Assembly (NCBI GenBank): GCA_001600055.1
Contig: BCIV01000013.1
Coordinates: 62,001-126,000 of the forward strand
Direction of reading: 5' to 3'
DNA: 64,000 nucleotides
Origin: Filobasidium wieringae
Taxonomy: Eukaryota; Basidiomycota; Tremellomycetes; Filobasidiales; Filobasidiaceae
The notes below the pieces were generated by a model that was not told the DNA's origin, searched no databases, and saw nothing but the letters and a program-made list of their open reading frames with translations. The first letter of the stretch is position 1; the number at the start of each line of letters is the position of its first letter. Positions 31,958 through 43,720 of the stretch are shown here, one piece after another. A program made the position numbers and the translations under genes.

Positions 31958-33671
31958 TCAAGCCGTACTCCTATTGATATTCCCATACCCAATCCCTACG
32001 CAACTCATAACGTATTCCTCCGGTTTAAAGTTCTTGACCTGGTCCGTCTCCTTGTTGACCACCCCCTTGACTTTGATCCCCATGATCGTCTTTTCCTGCT
32101 CATCCTCGTCGTCCGAGGTACTGGGGGAGGTACCGCTGGGAGCGTTCTCACCGGGTGCGAGTTGTTTGATGTTCCCCGCGTGATGTCTCGTAACGGGAGT
32201 GATCTTGAATCTGACTCCAAAGAAGTCATTGATGTCCCTCAACCATTGTACCCTACAAAGCGTGAACCAGATCGTTATGTAAGCCTCTGCCCTCACCACG
32301 CCAGAGAACGAACAACCCGCCGATCTCAGCGCATGACTCACGTATAAGCGGAAACCTTTCCGATCCTACACCTCCCCACGTCCTCGGTCCCCAGTACCAT
32401 AAGCAGAGCGACCAACCACTGGTGACCTTCATCAACGCACCCGCCCCTACTGATCTGCTCCAACAAGCCCCATGCGGCGTTCAGTGCGAGATCTTCGGGA
32501 GTTTGGAATTCGGGACGTGCAGGTGGATCTATATCGGTTGAGGCTGTGGTGGATCGGGAAGGAGGTGGGAGGGAGATGGTTTCGTACGTATGAAGAGCGG
32601 ACGTCGTGGATTGTGATAATAGAGTCAAACCGTATCCGGGAGATCTAGTCGAACGAGAATGAGAAAACAAAAAACGGATTCCAGGAGTAAGACAATGTTC
32701 TCGACCTGAATTGACGAAAGAGGGAAAAAAGGGTCAGGACTCACTTCCCACTCTCTTCGCCCTTGTAGACATCGGTATATAGATAGATATCTGGTATGTA
32801 TCGATTCAAAACGGATCGAGCGGCTTCTACCATCCTATTAGCGAATTGCGGCGAGACCCTTGTCGAGTATCTGAAAAACCAAGGTTCCCTCCTCGATCAA
32901 CCCCGTCCCGACGACGAAAAACCATGCCCACTCACGCGATCCCTCGAATCCTCTTGATCTTCCCCGGATCGACGAAATCCAATGTCTTAACAGTCTTCAC
33001 CACTGGGCATTTGAAAATGACCAACCCCCCACCTCCCGGTGCCGCCCCTCTTTTCTTGATCATCAATTCCAGACCCTCCGTGATCCCGAACATGTGCAAG
33101 GTGGGGAGGGAGACCGTACGGATCATATCGACGCTCATATCCCTTCCTTCCTCCCCCGTGATCCCCTCGAGTTTGATATCCAGGGGTTTCTTACCGAAGG
33201 GTGCGAGAGCGAGGAGGAGTTCGAGGTAGTAGCCTATTGGACGGGAGAGGGGACAGGTGTGGGTGTAGGTACCGCCGGGGAGAAGACCGGGGTGCATGAG
33301 AAGGGTTGTACCCGTGTAGGATATCTCTATTGTCGTTCCGTTCGTGATCTTCTCAAGTAGACGAAGCAGTGAGACCTCGTAGTCTGATTATCGTCGTGCC
33401 GTGTGATTGAAACGAAACAATCAGCCGATGTCGAGGGAAATCAAGCAGTCCAAGTACCCAAGAACTAACCTTTCAAACCAACCTCCACCTCATCTTCCCT
33501 TATCCCATCTATCCGTACACTCTTCCCCGATAATATACTGAGAATCAACCTTTGACGTAAATGCTTGTGACCTCTGTACCGAACGATCTTCCTCCCCGAT
33601 GAGTTGAGGGACGCGTTTTTCGGTGGAGCGCCGGATAGGACTGCTTTTGGTTTGGAATTTGCGGCTGGCAT
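31958..33671 (-). CDS. RCL1: RNA 3'-terminal phosphate cyclase-like protein, 18S rRNA processing
   Basis: Nucleolar factor of the SSU processome that partners the GTPase Bms1 and is needed for pre-rRNA cleavage at A2. Five exons (33671-33470, 33383-32936, 32870-32745, 32644-32342, 32252-31958) give 457 aa. The RTC fold is clear: IVRYRGHKHLRQRLILSILS, IRIDGIRE-type block, GTTLLMHPGLLPGGTYTHTC, RGAAPGGGGLVIFKCP, RGIAYSTRVSPQFANRM, YGLTLLSQSTT and GGCVDEGHQWLVALLM. It lacks the catalytic His context of true cyclases, consistent with the Rcl1 subgroup. A Ser/Thr/Asp/Glu-rich insertion lies near the C terminus. A TCACGTGA palindrome lies about 113 bp upstream of the ATG. Confidence 0.9.
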
Positions 33672-33783
33672 GACGATGATATGGTTGAAAGAGAACTATA
33701 GGAGCTATAGAGAGGGAGGGACTGATGTACTTTGGTAGGTAGAAATGAACGCTAGAACGCTCGGGCGTTGAAATCTCTGAAGG

Positions 33784-33791
33784 TCACGTGA
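33784..33791. promoter_or_regulatory. TCACGTGA palindrome (E-box/Cbf1-like)
   Basis: An 8-bp palindrome in the divergent promoter between RCL1 and the GTPBP-like gene. The same 8-mer occurs upstream of UTP17 at 36463. CACGTG is bound by bHLH factors such as Cbf1; which factor acts here is not known. Confidence 0.4.
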
Positions 33792-34158
33792 TTTGTGTTG
33801 ATGCGTGATGCGATCGAGTCACCGAGACGCTCTAGTGATGGCGATATGAGCTTGGTTGCCTACTTTTACAGCATTGTTACTTCACATCAGAGCCATTCTA
33901 GCCATCATTCGACACTAAAACAGTGAACAGCGAACAGGGCAAGGGTTGGATTCATCCCCCGTCCTCTACAAACGAAAGCGTGCCATTTGGACAGAGAAAC
34001 CAACGATGAGCGATTCGCGTGTCCATCTAAACTCTACCAATCATTATCGAATACCAACCTCGACCTCGACTTGCAACTCTACATAAATACGTCTCTCTCC
34101 CTCTCTAACAATAATAGAAACAAGTAAAATACACCAAGAACAGAGCTCTGACGGCAAG

Positions 34159-36442
34159 ATGACAACAATTCACCACACTCATCATCATCGTCTTAAAGGT
34201 GAATCGCCACGATACCCTTCACCCTGGACTCAAGCCATCTCATCAAACGATATCAACCTCCATCCATCACCCATCCCCACCCCCCTGATCTCACTCTCAC
34301 TGAACAACTCCCGCACACATCTCCCTCATCTTCAAGATCGTATCCCTTCTGAAGAAAGGGACACCTCCCTGTCACCCTCACCCCCATCACACTCGACCTC
34401 ACTGCCCCGGACCCCGAAGACCGAATCGTTCGTCCTGGCTCCATCACCCGATGGGACCCGTACGAAATTAGCAGCGGAGAGGGATAAAGCGGGTCATATT
34501 GAGTATAAATTGAAATTAGATGCGCCCTCGGGTGGGGAGAGGTTTGAACGGTTGGTCACTCAATTAAGGTGGAGGTGAGTACCGTCTTCTAAATCTTTCA
34601 CGGTCTAATCCTAAAAGTAATTCGTTCTGATCATTACATCCTTGTTCTACGCTTATCAGGCTAACTCAAGGAGCAGGGGAAGCGATCTACGAACTAGGCA
34701 TCCTTGATAACGGTACCCTCCTCGGACTCCCCCCTACCCTCATGTCCAACTCCCTCCTAACGCTAGAACGTATGGCAGAGGAGCTAGGCGCCACCGTCAT
34801 CCTCCTCCGAATCATCCGTCTCATAAACCCCTCAAATTCTACCGGGCCGGACGGTGAGGGGGAGTCCGAGGGCGGGGTTAAGAGGGAGACGATGTTACAG
34901 ATCCAAGAGAAAAGGGTTAAGAGGAGGAGGAAGGAGAAGGAGAGGATAGGGTTGAGCGTGAGGGAGAGGAAGAGGATGGGATTTAGAGCGGGAAGACGGG
35001 AAGAGGGGTATGAAGAAGGGCAAGACAGTGAGGATGATCAAGATGATCGGAAACCGGCACGGATAAAGAACTCTTCCCCCCCTTCTGACCCGGGGTCGAA
35101 AGGAATGAGAGAAGATGGGTTGGACTTGAAGACGATGACGTTTAACGGAAAAGTATATGGCCCTTCGGACGAATGGCCGGTCCTCCCCCCTACCTCTAGC
35201 CCCGGCCTTGATTGTGACCCTGAATCTCTCACACCCACAACGAACTTGAACCCCGGCGCACCCCTGAATTCGTGGAAACAGAGAAACCTCGCGAGTTACG
35301 CTTCCAAACGGACCTTCAACGGGCTTACGCCTCACACTTCATTGAGCTTGGGGGGAAATGAGAACGGGAATGGGAACGGGAATGGAACGGAGGAAACGAA
35401 TGGGATTCAGACGGGGGAGAAGGAAAGAGGGAATTGGAAAGCTAAACGACTTTACGATCCGTTTGAGAAGGAGATCATAAGGAGGGAGAGGAGGGAGAGG
35501 AAGAAAGGGAGGAGAAGTGGGGGGAAGAGAGATGACGGTCGAGAGGTGAAGCGGGATGAGGAGGTTTTCGAGATGGACGGGGACGTTGGGTTTGGGGATC
35601 CCACTACCATCCCGAGGGAGGGGTCCAGTGAGGATGACGACGGGGTGGAAGAGGATTATATTCATCCGATTCAACATAAAAGTCAGCCCCTACCTGATCA
35701 GGATCTACCGAAACGCAAGACTAGGCTCCGAAAGACCCATCTGAATCGATTGAAAAGGAAGGAATCTCGACGCTTGGATCTACTTAGAGGAGACGGGCTT
35801 AGTCCGAACGGGGTACCGCTTCGGAGCGCCCGAGCAGAAGATGGGTTCGGGTTCGATATGGAGGATGAGGAGGAGGAGGAGATGGGTGGGTTCGGGCTCA
35901 TGTCCGGCGGAGGGGGGAGTGAGGATGAGGTGGATGTTTTGGGGATGATCGGACGGATGAATCTGGGTCTGGGTTCGGGGGAGAAACAAATCGAGGTCGA
36001 GGAGTTGGATGGGGGAGGGATGAAGACGCCTATCGGGAGGAGTCCGAAGGCGGCGAGCGTGTTTACTTTGCCTAGTGGGTTTTGGGATGATGATGATGAC
36101 GAAAACAACGAGGATGCAGTGAAAAAAGAACGATCAGGTTCCAACGCTTGTCATCCGGAGCCATCTTCTCTTCTGCCGGACAGCGACCTGGACGCGGATA
36201 TCTCCCTAGCACATGCTCAGGTGTGCGATATTGATGCATCTTCCCCTATCACTTCGACCTCACGCGCAGATGGGTTTCTCTCGGATGGCGAGCACGAGCA
36301 CGATCACGAGAACGAATACGATCTAGGATTGGATTCTTACGACCCAGGAACGACGAGGTTATGTGTCGAGGCGCTGGTTGTGAAAAAGTATGAACCGGAG
36401 GATGGATTGTATCTGGATTTGAGCAGGTTGATGGATGATTGA
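34159..36442 (+). CDS. GTPBP1/2-type N-terminal domain protein lacking the GTPase domain
   Basis: Two exons (34159-34574, 34660-36442) encode 732 aa. Residues about 110-190 match the region that precedes the G domain in GTPBP1/GTPBP2: EYKLKLDAPSGGERFERLVT, QLRWRLTQGAGEAIYELGIL, LTLERMAEELGA and TVILLR. A charged, Glu/Asp/Lys/Arg-rich insertion of about 480 residues follows. The last residues, CVEALVVKKYEPEDGLYLDL, resemble the EVLVRKVP..FLDLRVAVLG segment where the P-loop should begin, but the frame stops there. No GxxxxGKS/T motif is found in the remaining sequence or in the 176 bp before UTP17. It may be a trans-acting partner or a GTPase-less derivative. The assignment to GTPBP rests on remembered motifs. 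Confidence 0.65.
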
Positions 36443-36462
36443 ATCATTGAATTCGCTTTGTT

Positions 36463-36470
36463 TCACGTGA
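36463..36470. promoter_or_regulatory. TCACGTGA palindrome upstream of UTP17
   Basis: This is the same 8-mer as upstream of RCL1, here about 150 bp before the UTP17 ATG in a short (176-bp) intergenic gap. Sharing between two SSU-processome genes suggests common control, but two sites are weak evidence. Confidence 0.4.
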
Positions 36471-36618
36471 TCTCTGCGCTTTTTCTCGCGTCACCGCTAA
36501 AAACTTTCGAGACTTGCTCATTCAAAGTTTCGAGGAAATCTATAAGAATCATCTCCTTCGCACTTGGTTGACCTGCCTTCTCTCCTCCTGCCCACTCCTG
36601 ATCTTCCCCCTTCTGATC

Positions 36619-39600
36619 ATGGTCTCGACATCAGCTCAGGCCTCATCATCTCGCGTTCCTATAACCCCGACGCGGCCTTCGATCAAAGGCAAGGAACGCG
36701 CTGTACAACAACATGATGACCCATCCATAGCCATCCTCGAACGAAAGAAGCGTAAACTCGCTATCAAATACCCCGATGCTTCTGCTTCTACCATCGAAGA
36801 GAAGGCTAGAAGGTGGTATGAGAGACAAGAGAAGCTGAAGCAGGAGCGAATCGCTAGAGCGCTAGCGGTCGGAGTCCCTGTAGACGAACTCGAGTCTGGT
36901 GACGAAGCTGTTCAAGGACAGGCTTACAAGGCTTGGGAATGGGCTTCCGTTGCCGAAAAGGTTGAGGACGCTGGTTCTCCCGTTTGGTCAAATGATGGAA
37001 GGTGAGCCGTTTTCAAAGCCTCGATTCGATAAGAGATGTTTGTTAACGTTCCTTTGTCCACGTAGATTCCACTTCATTGCATCAGGCAACCAGATCTTGA
37101 TCCATGAATCATCCCCACCCGATTACACCCTGACCGGTACTCTTCCTAGCTCAACTCAATCCTCCCTCTCCCACACCTCCCGGATAACGTCATTCCAGCT
37201 CCATCCTTCTAACCCTTTGCAGCTAATCACTGCTTCGGAAGATGGGACGGTCAAGGTTTGGTCTTGGACCGATGGGACTTTGATTCGTACTTTGGATGTT
37301 GCGGAAGCTTTGCTTAGTCAACAGAAAAAGGGCGAAGACGAGGAGGGCAAGAGGGGCAAGATCGTCAGGATGGCCGCCGGTGTTGAAGGTGGAAAGGTGT
37401 TCGCCTACGCTGTAGTGGACGCTGCTTCTCGAGGTTAGTCACATTAAACTCTTGGTTTTCAAAAGACCCGTTCTTTAAGAAACGCTTGTCATACAGAATA
37501 TCAAATCTTGAGCAAAGTAGTCAAATTCCCCATCCGACTTCCCACCACTCCTGGACCTCATGGTCAATCGGTCCCTGGCAACCTTTCCAAACATCTCACT
37601 CGACTTGGACAGATCAACCAGTACATCAGTTCCATCTCCATATCTCCCCATGGCACTTTCGTCGCTCTGACAACCGCCTCCGGTGTCTACCTACGTAAAC
37701 TTGCTGGAGGCAAGACGAACACGGATTGGATCGAAGTCGAGACGGAGGTTGCTGTGACTTGCTTAAGATGGTGTCCCGCCGATCAAGTCGGTACAATCTC
37801 GGTAGTAAAAAAGGGTGACGAGGAATGGTTCGCTACCGGTGATAAGGGAGGTGTCGTTCAGCTCTACCGGGGTGGCTTGAATGCTATTTTTAAATCGCTC
37901 AACCCTGATGGGAAGCATACGACCGCCACAAAGGACTCGTGGGTCAAGATCGGCGCCACGGCTCATGCAGTCCAGCTAGCCTCGACCGCCATGCATTGGC
38001 ACTCTCACCCTGTTCACGCTCTATGTTTCACTCCTTTCGGAGGGCAACTACTTTCCGGAGGAGAAGAGAACGTCTTGGTCACATGGCATCTTGATACTTT
38101 AAAGCCCAGCTTCATCGCTCGTCTGAGTGTCGGAGGGACTTCGATCGAGTGGATCGGTGTGAAACCCATGGGTGTGGGCGAGGGGCGGGAGGAAGAACAT
38201 TGGATCGGGTTCGTCGATGGTGGGATCGTCAAGGTCGGAGCTGCTACTGGCAAGTCTCTGACTGTCGGGAAGAGGGCGAGGATCAATCGACTGGATAAGG
38301 ATTTGAGCCTGGGGAAGGATTATCCTCTGGCTTATCATGCGCCTACCAAGTCTTTGGTCTTGCAGTCGTCCCATCCGACCACTTTACAATTCTTCCAACC
38401 TTCCACGTCAACCCTTTTGTTTGATCTCGAGGTGATCCCGTCTAACCGAGTCACTCGAGCGGACAAGGAGTTGAACCCGATTCGAGTTGGATCTGTAGTC
38501 TTTTCCCCTGCTACCGCTCATTCGGAAGCGGGTCAATGGATGGCTACCTACGAGACCCGCGATCCGGAAGAAGATCAAGGAGCGGGGCTTGTCCGAACGA
38601 TCAAACTCTGGTTCTGGCATGCCAAAAACGGTTACGTGCTCAACACCCAGTTGGACCGAGTTCATAGGGTTTCGGATGTGACCAGTATGAGCTTTGCTCC
38701 TTCTGATCTACTCAAGGTTGGGACCGGTGGAGCGGATTCGAGAAGAGGATCGGGTTGGTTGTTCTTGACTACCGGAAGCGACGGGGTTGCAAAGGTCTGG
38801 ACTGTTAAGCGCGGGATCACGGATAGCGCTGTCAAAGGTCCTGGTGAGTCGCTCGATCTGTTTTTTCGTTCCCCTTTCTTTTCTTCCTCAAAGTCAGGCG
38901 GACTCGGATGTCCTTCAATGATGAACAACATTTCACATAAAACTCTAATTTTTTCACTGATTCCTTTCGAGGAGATGTGGACCATTTGTTCTGCAATCCT
39001 GAGTTGGACATCCGAGCTCTGCTTGTCATCTGACACGAGAGAATATGAAACGATTCGGGTGCTTACGTGACAATCTCGTTTTCGTTTCGCTCTGAATAGG
39101 CAAGAAGCAACCAGCTCAAGAAGAAGGTTAGTGTCTTTTTTCCGTTCTTCCTCTCAATTTCCCTTTCTACACCCTCGGACAATGGCTTTCCCAATGATGC
39201 CTTTTATAAACAAAGCTCAACAGTCTTAACATACGCATGTGGACTAAAACTTCTTCTTCTTAAACAAACAACCTACTGAGAGATTGCCGTCCGACCCCCG
39301 TTTCCTCGTGATTTATTGTCGATGTTCGGGAACGCAGAGAGCTGACAATACGATTACTTCTTGTTTCGCGCTCGATTAGTCTTTTGGGCCTTGCGATCCA
39401 GCTTCTCCCACCTAAAGTCCTCGATTACAACCGGGACTTTCTCGCCGGATGGAACTCTTTTAGTGTTGTCCCAATCTTCTGTCGTCTCTCTGTGGTCCAC
39501 CACTACCAACACCCTGTTGCGTACGATCCAGAGTCCCGACTTGACCAGCGTTGCTCAGATGTTGTTCCTCGGAGAAGGCGGGCGATACCTCGTCCTTCGA

Positions 39601-40554
39601 GGCGATCGAGAACAATCGGGCGGTCTCGGAGTCTGGGACCTCTTGGGTTGTGGAAGCGTTTGGACTAGGGAGGGTGGCAGATGGAGTGAGATCCAGTTTA
39701 TTCCCGGATCCACCGGTTCCTTCGTCGCGCTGGATTCAGGCAAGAAGATCACACGGATGGAAGTGTTTGATTTGGAAGGACCGGTTGCGCTTGAAAGAGC
39801 TACTGTACCTTTCGGATTGGTCCAGACTATTGTCGCTCCCGGTCCGGTGGAGGGAGAAGAGGAATTGAATGGTCTGACTAGGGATGGAAGGGTCATCCGA
39901 TTCGGTTCATCTTTGAGGGCGTGGGAAAGAGGATTACCCGAGAAGAAACCTTCAGTCCAGTCCATCGCTCATGGTGGAGCGGGTGGTTCGATCTGGGAGG
40001 AGATGTTTGGTAAAGAGACATTCATCGAAGTCAACCATCAGGTACTGGAGGATTCGGAGGAGAACAAGAAGGCCATTCAGCTCGAGAGTAGAGCGAGATA
40101 TTCCAAGGTCTTTGACTCTGTTTACACTACCCTCCCTCCTTCTGGCCTGTTGTTCGATACCTTCGTGGAGGACTTTATGAAGCTTTCCACTTCCACCTTG
40201 AAATCGAACGCTACCGCTCTGAACGAGAACACGCACTCGAACAAACCAATCATCCCGATGTCTGCTAGCAACGTAGGAGCCGGTGTCCGTGATGTGCAAA
40301 GAGAAGCCGAACGTCGAATCATACCCGAACGGGAAGTCGGAGCTTGGTTCTCCAACCTTCTCGGTTCCGGTTTCAAACCCCCTGGTCAATCTTTCAACCG
40401 AGGAACGCCCATGAAAGTTCCTGCTTCGGGAAGAAAGGAAACTCCCTTGCAAGGTAGCAAGAGGAGAAAGAGCGCGGGGAAGGGGACACCGAGTAGGGGT
40501 GCTACGGATGATGAGGCGGTGCATGTGGGGAGCAAGAGGAAGGCTACCGAGTGA
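36619..40554 (+). CDS. UTP17: WD-repeat SSU processome (t-UTP) protein, UTP17/NAN1/WDR75
   Basis: Nucleolar WD40 protein of the t-UTP/UTP-A subcomplex, linking rDNA transcription with early 18S pre-rRNA processing. Exons 36619-37001, 37066-37433, 37497-38843, 39100-39126 and 39380-40554 join in frame to about 1099 aa. An N-terminal Lys/Arg-rich region precedes two WD propellers. Repeat landmarks include LHPSNPLQLITASEDGTVKV, ISSISISPHGTFVALTTASG, HALCFTPFGGQLLSGGEENV, FLTTGSDGVAKVWTV and TTGTFSPDGTLLVLS. The tail is basic with GSKRRKSAGKGTPSRG. The 27-nt exon 4 (GKKQPAQEE) sits between two introns of about 255 nt. These are far longer than others in the window, and the first encodes a C/D snoRNA. 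Confidence 0.88.
38903..39016 (+). ncRNA. Intronic C/D box snoRNA (predicted 18S and 5.8S 2'-O-methylation guide)
   Basis: Lies inside UTP17 intron 3 (38844-39099). A perfect 11-bp terminal stem, CTCGGATGTCC (38903-38913) with GGACATCCGAG (39006-39016), brings together box C ATGATGA (38918-38924) and box D CTGA (38999-39002). An internal D' box CTGA is at 38957-38960. The 14 nt before D' (38943-38956) complement TGAAAAAATTAGAG, a universally conserved 18S rRNA stretch. The fifth-nucleotide rule selects the third A of that run, which I recall as the snR53 site in yeast. The nine nt TTCTGCAAT before box D pair with ATTGCAGAA of 5.8S rRNA and select the G equivalent to human G75, the U96 target. 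rRNA sequences are from memory. Confidence 0.82.
39175..39294 (+). ncRNA. Possible second intronic C/D-like snoRNA
   Basis: Lies in UTP17 intron 4 (39127-39379). A terminal stem TCGGAC (39175-39180) with GTCCGA (39289-39294), extended by GGC/GCC across a 3-nt bulge, flanks a box-C-like ATGATGC (39194-39200) and a box D CTGA (39276-39279). The 14 nt before box D, AAACAAACAACCTA, would be the guide; I do not recognise its rRNA target. Box C deviates at the last base and no clear C'/D' pair is visible. The evidence is the unusual intron length, the spacing and the stem. Confidence 0.4.
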
Positions 40555-40882
40555 AACGATGTAGCTAGTTAATGAAATGAATACGATCATACCCCGTTTG
40601 CTTGTTGCTCTGGTTTGAGACGTGTCTGTATCTCTGCAGCTGAAAACCAGTCGCACCTAGCATTTGAACAGTGGCGAACTTGAGATGGATGCAGTGAAAC
40701 TTGAAATGGTTTGCGGGCGACGCGTAATTACGTTCCGGCGGCCGTTACAAAAGTTGAATCGAGCTATCGCTCTGATAACCTCGACATGCGATACCTCATT
40801 CTCCTAGACAAAACAATCATTTCTAATCAAGACCTCACATCTTGGACAGAACTTACTAGCAGAATCCATTCCCCATTCCAAC
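40555..40882. other. UTP17-IPI1 intergenic region
   Basis: About 330 bp between genes in tandem. It contains one ACGCGT element near 40720 and an otherwise unremarkable C/T/A-rich leader before the IPI1 ATG. No RNA gene was recognised. Confidence 0.4.
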
Positions 40883-43720
40883 ATGCCCAAAGCCACGAAA
40901 AAGCAGAAAGAAAAAGCCGCCGATTTCAGCGTGAGCTCGGCAGGTTTCCATAAGTTTTGACCTACTTCCTGACGACATATTGCCTGGTTTTCCTGAAACA
41001 GAAAGCGAAACTTAAATTAGGAAAGGGAAAGCAGGTCGCAAACAATGCCACAGATACTTCATACAAAGCTCGATGTAAGCTCTTTAGGTGCAGCGCATGA
41101 AGTGCTATTTGCTAAAGCAAATATCCCGTCTTCTAGCTATCGCCCTCCCCACTCAAAACCCCCTTCTTCGGTCCCTACGTGATCCAGACCTTTCAAATGA
41201 AGTTCCCACATCTCACCGAGGACTCACTATCTCTGAAGTCTTGGTCGTTTTGAGACATACCAACGCCTCTGCACGTAAGGAGGGTTTGAACGAGCTGAAA
41301 GAGGTTTTGGTGGATGGGATGAAAAAGGGTGTTGCCCTTGGGAAGAGAGAGGGGGAGGTGGGTTTAGTCGTACGAGCATTTTTGGGTTTGATCATGGATG
41401 AGGTTAGTGATGAACCATCGCAAACGGATCTTCTAAGGAGATTGCTGAACTTTGAGCAATAATACCAGGAAAGCTCGGTCAGAAAAGCATTACTAGCCTT
41501 CCTCAACTGGTATCTCCCCGTACTTCCCTCCGTAAGCAAGAACAGTGAGATCGTTCGCTCCTCTCTCCTAACATGTTCCACGATTTCCTCAGGACGCAAT
41601 CCAACCTCACCTCCCTATCATCCTCCTACAAACCTCTTCAGCGCTATCCCACATCTACCCTGAGATCCGTCTAGACGCATGCCGCCTCGTCTCCCTCCTC
41701 CTTACCGTCTCCCCATCCTCCGTAGTCTCCTCCTGGCCATATCCTTCAGCTCAAGAAGAAAAGATCTCCGGACAAGGAAAGAACGGGGACGAGAACGTCA
41801 TCCTCCAAGGATTATGGTTGGCCGCTGGGATCGGGGGCAGAGCGGGGGAAGGTGGAGGGATGGGACATACCTTTTCCCCCGGTAGTAAACTCGTCGTCCT
41901 CAAGACGCTTATGGGGTTCATTCAAGCTGGGTTACGTAAACAGAGGATGCTGCCTCTAGGCAATTCCGGAGCTGCGGATGGGTCGGGGGTTTCCGCTAAA
42001 GAGTTGAAATTCCCTGAAGAGATATTTGAACGGTTTGAACCGGTTTATCAACGGACGCGACATCCTCTTTCAATCGCCCAGGGGTCGAAGGAGAAGGAGA
42101 TCAGCTTGAAAGATCTTGATAGGTTGGACGTCTTAGGTGGGATCGATGGGTGGTTATTCGGACCTACTGCAGGGGATGAGCTCGAGGCTACTGGGTTTGA
42201 GATTGGGAGACGAGGTGGATTGGACGGAGGTCAGGAGGAGGTCGATGTTGGCGAGGTCTTGTCGGTAAGTCGCCCGAGCCAAATCCCTCGCCAGTATAAG
42301 AAAATTGACTCCATGTTTTTCACGTCTAGACATTGTTCTTGTACCTAAATCCGCTCCTACTATCATCGCTCCTAGAATCCGCTCCAACCGCCTTCGGTCT
42401 CTCCCCACAACAGTCGTTCGGCAAGATCATCGCCGGACCCGACGTGCACCTCTCGATCTGTAGCGCGATCCTGGAGATCGTCGTAGCACTTGGTGGAGAG
42501 GTACTGAGGAACCATAAAGATACAAAAGAGTTTGCGGAAGTCAGGAAGGCGGTGGCGATGATCGTTGGCAAGATGTCGGCTTACTTCCCGTTCGGTAATT
42601 TGGGAGAGATCAGAGGGCAGAGGGTGAGCGTCGATCTGTGACGATACGAGCTGGCTACAATTTGCTAACGACGAGAAACACGCAGATGCCAGCTGGGTTC
42701 GCCGAGATGCAGGAATCAGTATCCGTAGCGTATTCCATCCTGGTCGTCCTCCTCCAGCCTACTCCGGGCAAATTACCCGCTCGTCCCAAGAACGCGAATG
42801 TGAAGTATATGGCAGGCGTGATGGAGCAAGCTTTCAAGCAAGTTTCTTCCGCAAAAAGTTCCAAGGAGCAAGCCGCTCTGGCAGGAGTTGCCGGATGGCT
42901 GGTAGATCTACTCGTGAGCTCAAATTCCATTATTTGCTATAACAGGGCTTGGCTGATGGAGAAGGGAATCTTTTAGTCTACGAACGCCGATCCTCTTCGG
43001 CCGGCTCTAAGTCCGCATGTTTATGTTCGAACTCTTCCTGTTATTTGGTCTCTTATGAGCTCATTCTCGTTCGTACCTACCACCGACGGTGACGAGTCGA
43101 TACCGGAGATGATGCTCAGAGCGGTTCTCGAGCACCTTTCGAGATGTGGGACTGAAACGGCAACAAAGCGATTAGGGACCGAGTTCATATCGAGGATGAT
43201 ACTGGTGAGTGGAACTCGCATGAGAAGGCGTCTACAGACTATTTGATTCGCTTGTGCGGTATTACAGTTACATGAGAACCGAACGCCCCTCTATCCCTTC
43301 TACATACCGGCCGACTCAGCTTGTCGCAGTCTGCTCTCTGACTGGCTCGAGTCACTTCCCAAGGCGCTATGGGAGCTTGGCGACAAAGACAGCTACACTA
43401 CGCAAACCATCCTAAATTTCCTACTCTGGCTAGGCCATCACGACGATTCTTTCTTTTCTGCGAAAAGCAAAGCTCATTTGCGTTCCAGGTTGGGGCCATA
43501 CTTTTGGGTCGAGCATCCCACTAAAGGGGCAATGGCAGGGCCTTGGGCTAGGTTAAGCGATAGATCTATCAGGATGCTTGCATTGAGTGTTGCAGCTCTT
43601 TGGTCAAACGAAAGCCAAGATTTGCGGGTCAGCGTAGACAGAGCCACGGCCAACTTTGACGCCTATGAGGCGGCGCATTGGATTCGCATCACGTCGACCG
43701 CGCGTATTTCTGGCCTGTAG
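40883..43720 (+). CDS. IPI1: Pre-rRNA-processing protein IPI1 (TEX10-like, Rix1 complex)
   Basis: Component of the Rix1-Ipi1-Ipi3 complex acting in ITS2 processing and 60S maturation. Nine exons (40883-40930, 41002-41074, 41137-41402, 41469-41531, 41593-42264, 42330-42623, 42686-42913, 42977-43204, 43268-43720) sum to 774 aa in frame. The N terminus is diagnostic: MPKATKKQKEKAADFSKAKL, KLGKGKQVANNATDTSYKAR and SIALPTQ. A helical-repeat block follows: LRHTNASARKEGLNELKEVL, RAFLGLIMDE and RKALLAFLNWYLP. The long C-terminal half is alpha-helical without known motifs and resembles the TEX10-type extension. Introns are 58-73 nt. Confidence 0.9.
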
